NCBI RefSeq assembly: GCF_004088395.1
Contig: NZ_CP035107.1
Location: 876,001-940,000 of the forward strand
DNA length: 64,000 nt
Direction of reading: 5' to 3'
Source: Ornithobacterium rhinotracheale
GTDB lineage: Bacteria > Bacteroidota > Bacteroidia > Flavobacteriales > Weeksellaceae
This document shows positions 62,794 to 64,000 of this stretch, one piece after another. The notes under the pieces are model-generated. The model did not search any database. It saw nothing but the letters and a program-made list of their open reading frames with translations, and was not told the origin of the DNA. The position numbers and the translations under genes are program-made. Numbering within the stretch: the first letter of the stretch is position 1; each line of letters starts with the position of its first letter.

Positions 62794-62824
62794 TTTGGTA
62801 GGAATAAAAAAGTTACTATATTTG
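62794..62824 (+). promoter_or_regulatory. rRNA operon promoter P3
   Basis: TTTG at 62794-62797 and TATATTTG at 62817-62824, 23 bases apart, preceded by a long A-run (62771-62780 and around) that could act as an UP-like element. About 145 bases before mature 16S. Confidence 0.75.
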
Positions 62825-62968
62825 CATCCGCTTTAAGAGATGAAGCGAAAAAGAGGAGTTCATTAAGATTAAAAGATAGAAGAAAAATAAAAGCCAAGTG
62901 TCAATTCGATGAGTTATCAGGAGGTAGGGCTTTAGCGTTATAATTGATTAGAAAAAAAATAAGGAATT

Positions 62969-64000
<1,032 letters not shown>

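Noticed and set aside
62704..62943. 79-residue open frame before 16S rRNA
   Set aside because: It runs through rRNA promoters P2 and P3, is Lys/Arg-rich and has no protein-like pattern.

Overview
The window reads as chromosome of an AT-rich Bacteroidota bacterium of the class Flavobacteriia. Reasons: promoters of the TTG / TAnnTTTG type, almost no Shine-Dalgarno sequences, Bacteroidota-specific families (BT_3928-type DoxX protein, DUF1599, DUF2851, DUF4834, fused CcsBA, PNGase F, GH92), and a flavobacterial 16S rRNA gene entering the right edge. The gene set and 16S would fit a Weeksellaceae member such as Ornithobacterium; that genus is a guess from memory, not a search result.

Layout. 1-8017: tail of an outer-membrane porin, a 21-bp minisatellite, glgB, folP, DUF1599, a DoxX protein, a peptide-type ABC permease and ppa. 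8018-16505: an inserted 8.48-kb mobile element (below). 16507-19354: hydrolase, mtaB and a secreted protein. 19591-25478: a four-gene operon for host N-glycan breakdown (sulfatase, PNGase F-like amidase, GH92 mannosidase, N-acetylneuraminate lyase). 25588-26195: an sdpI-like gene broken by a 253-bp IS982-derived MITE. 26329-51469: mostly housekeeping genes (ccsBA, gpx, ppk, ppx, argS, prfA, acyl-CoA dehydrogenase, sufB with an A-type carrier, trpS, lspA) plus a 23-bp minisatellite. 51733-57846: ribosomal operons rplM-rpsI and rpsB-tsf, miaA and pdxH. 58006-60815: uvrA with a frameshift. 60903-62168: an intact IS982-family element followed 36 bp later by a second copy of the MITE. 62209-64000: a frameshifted small membrane gene, three tandem rRNA promoters and the 5' part of 16S rRNA.

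The most interesting object is 8021-16502. It has imperfect terminal inverted repeats that resemble IS30 ends (ATTCAA, then GCAAC 14 bases later), a 3-bp target duplication (ACT), and an IS30-family DDE transposase as its last gene. Everything between the ends is virus-like: an HUH rolling-circle Rep, a small winged-helix-type protein, a beta-rich candidate capsid protein, several small single-span membrane proteins, a GH19 endolysin-like enzyme and two proline/valine-linker proteins. All genes lie on one strand, and many start and stop codons overlap. No Zot/pI-type ATPase was seen. I read it as a provirus of a small, possibly membrane-containing ssDNA phage (FLiP-like in size and content) that uses an IS30 transposase in place of an integrase.
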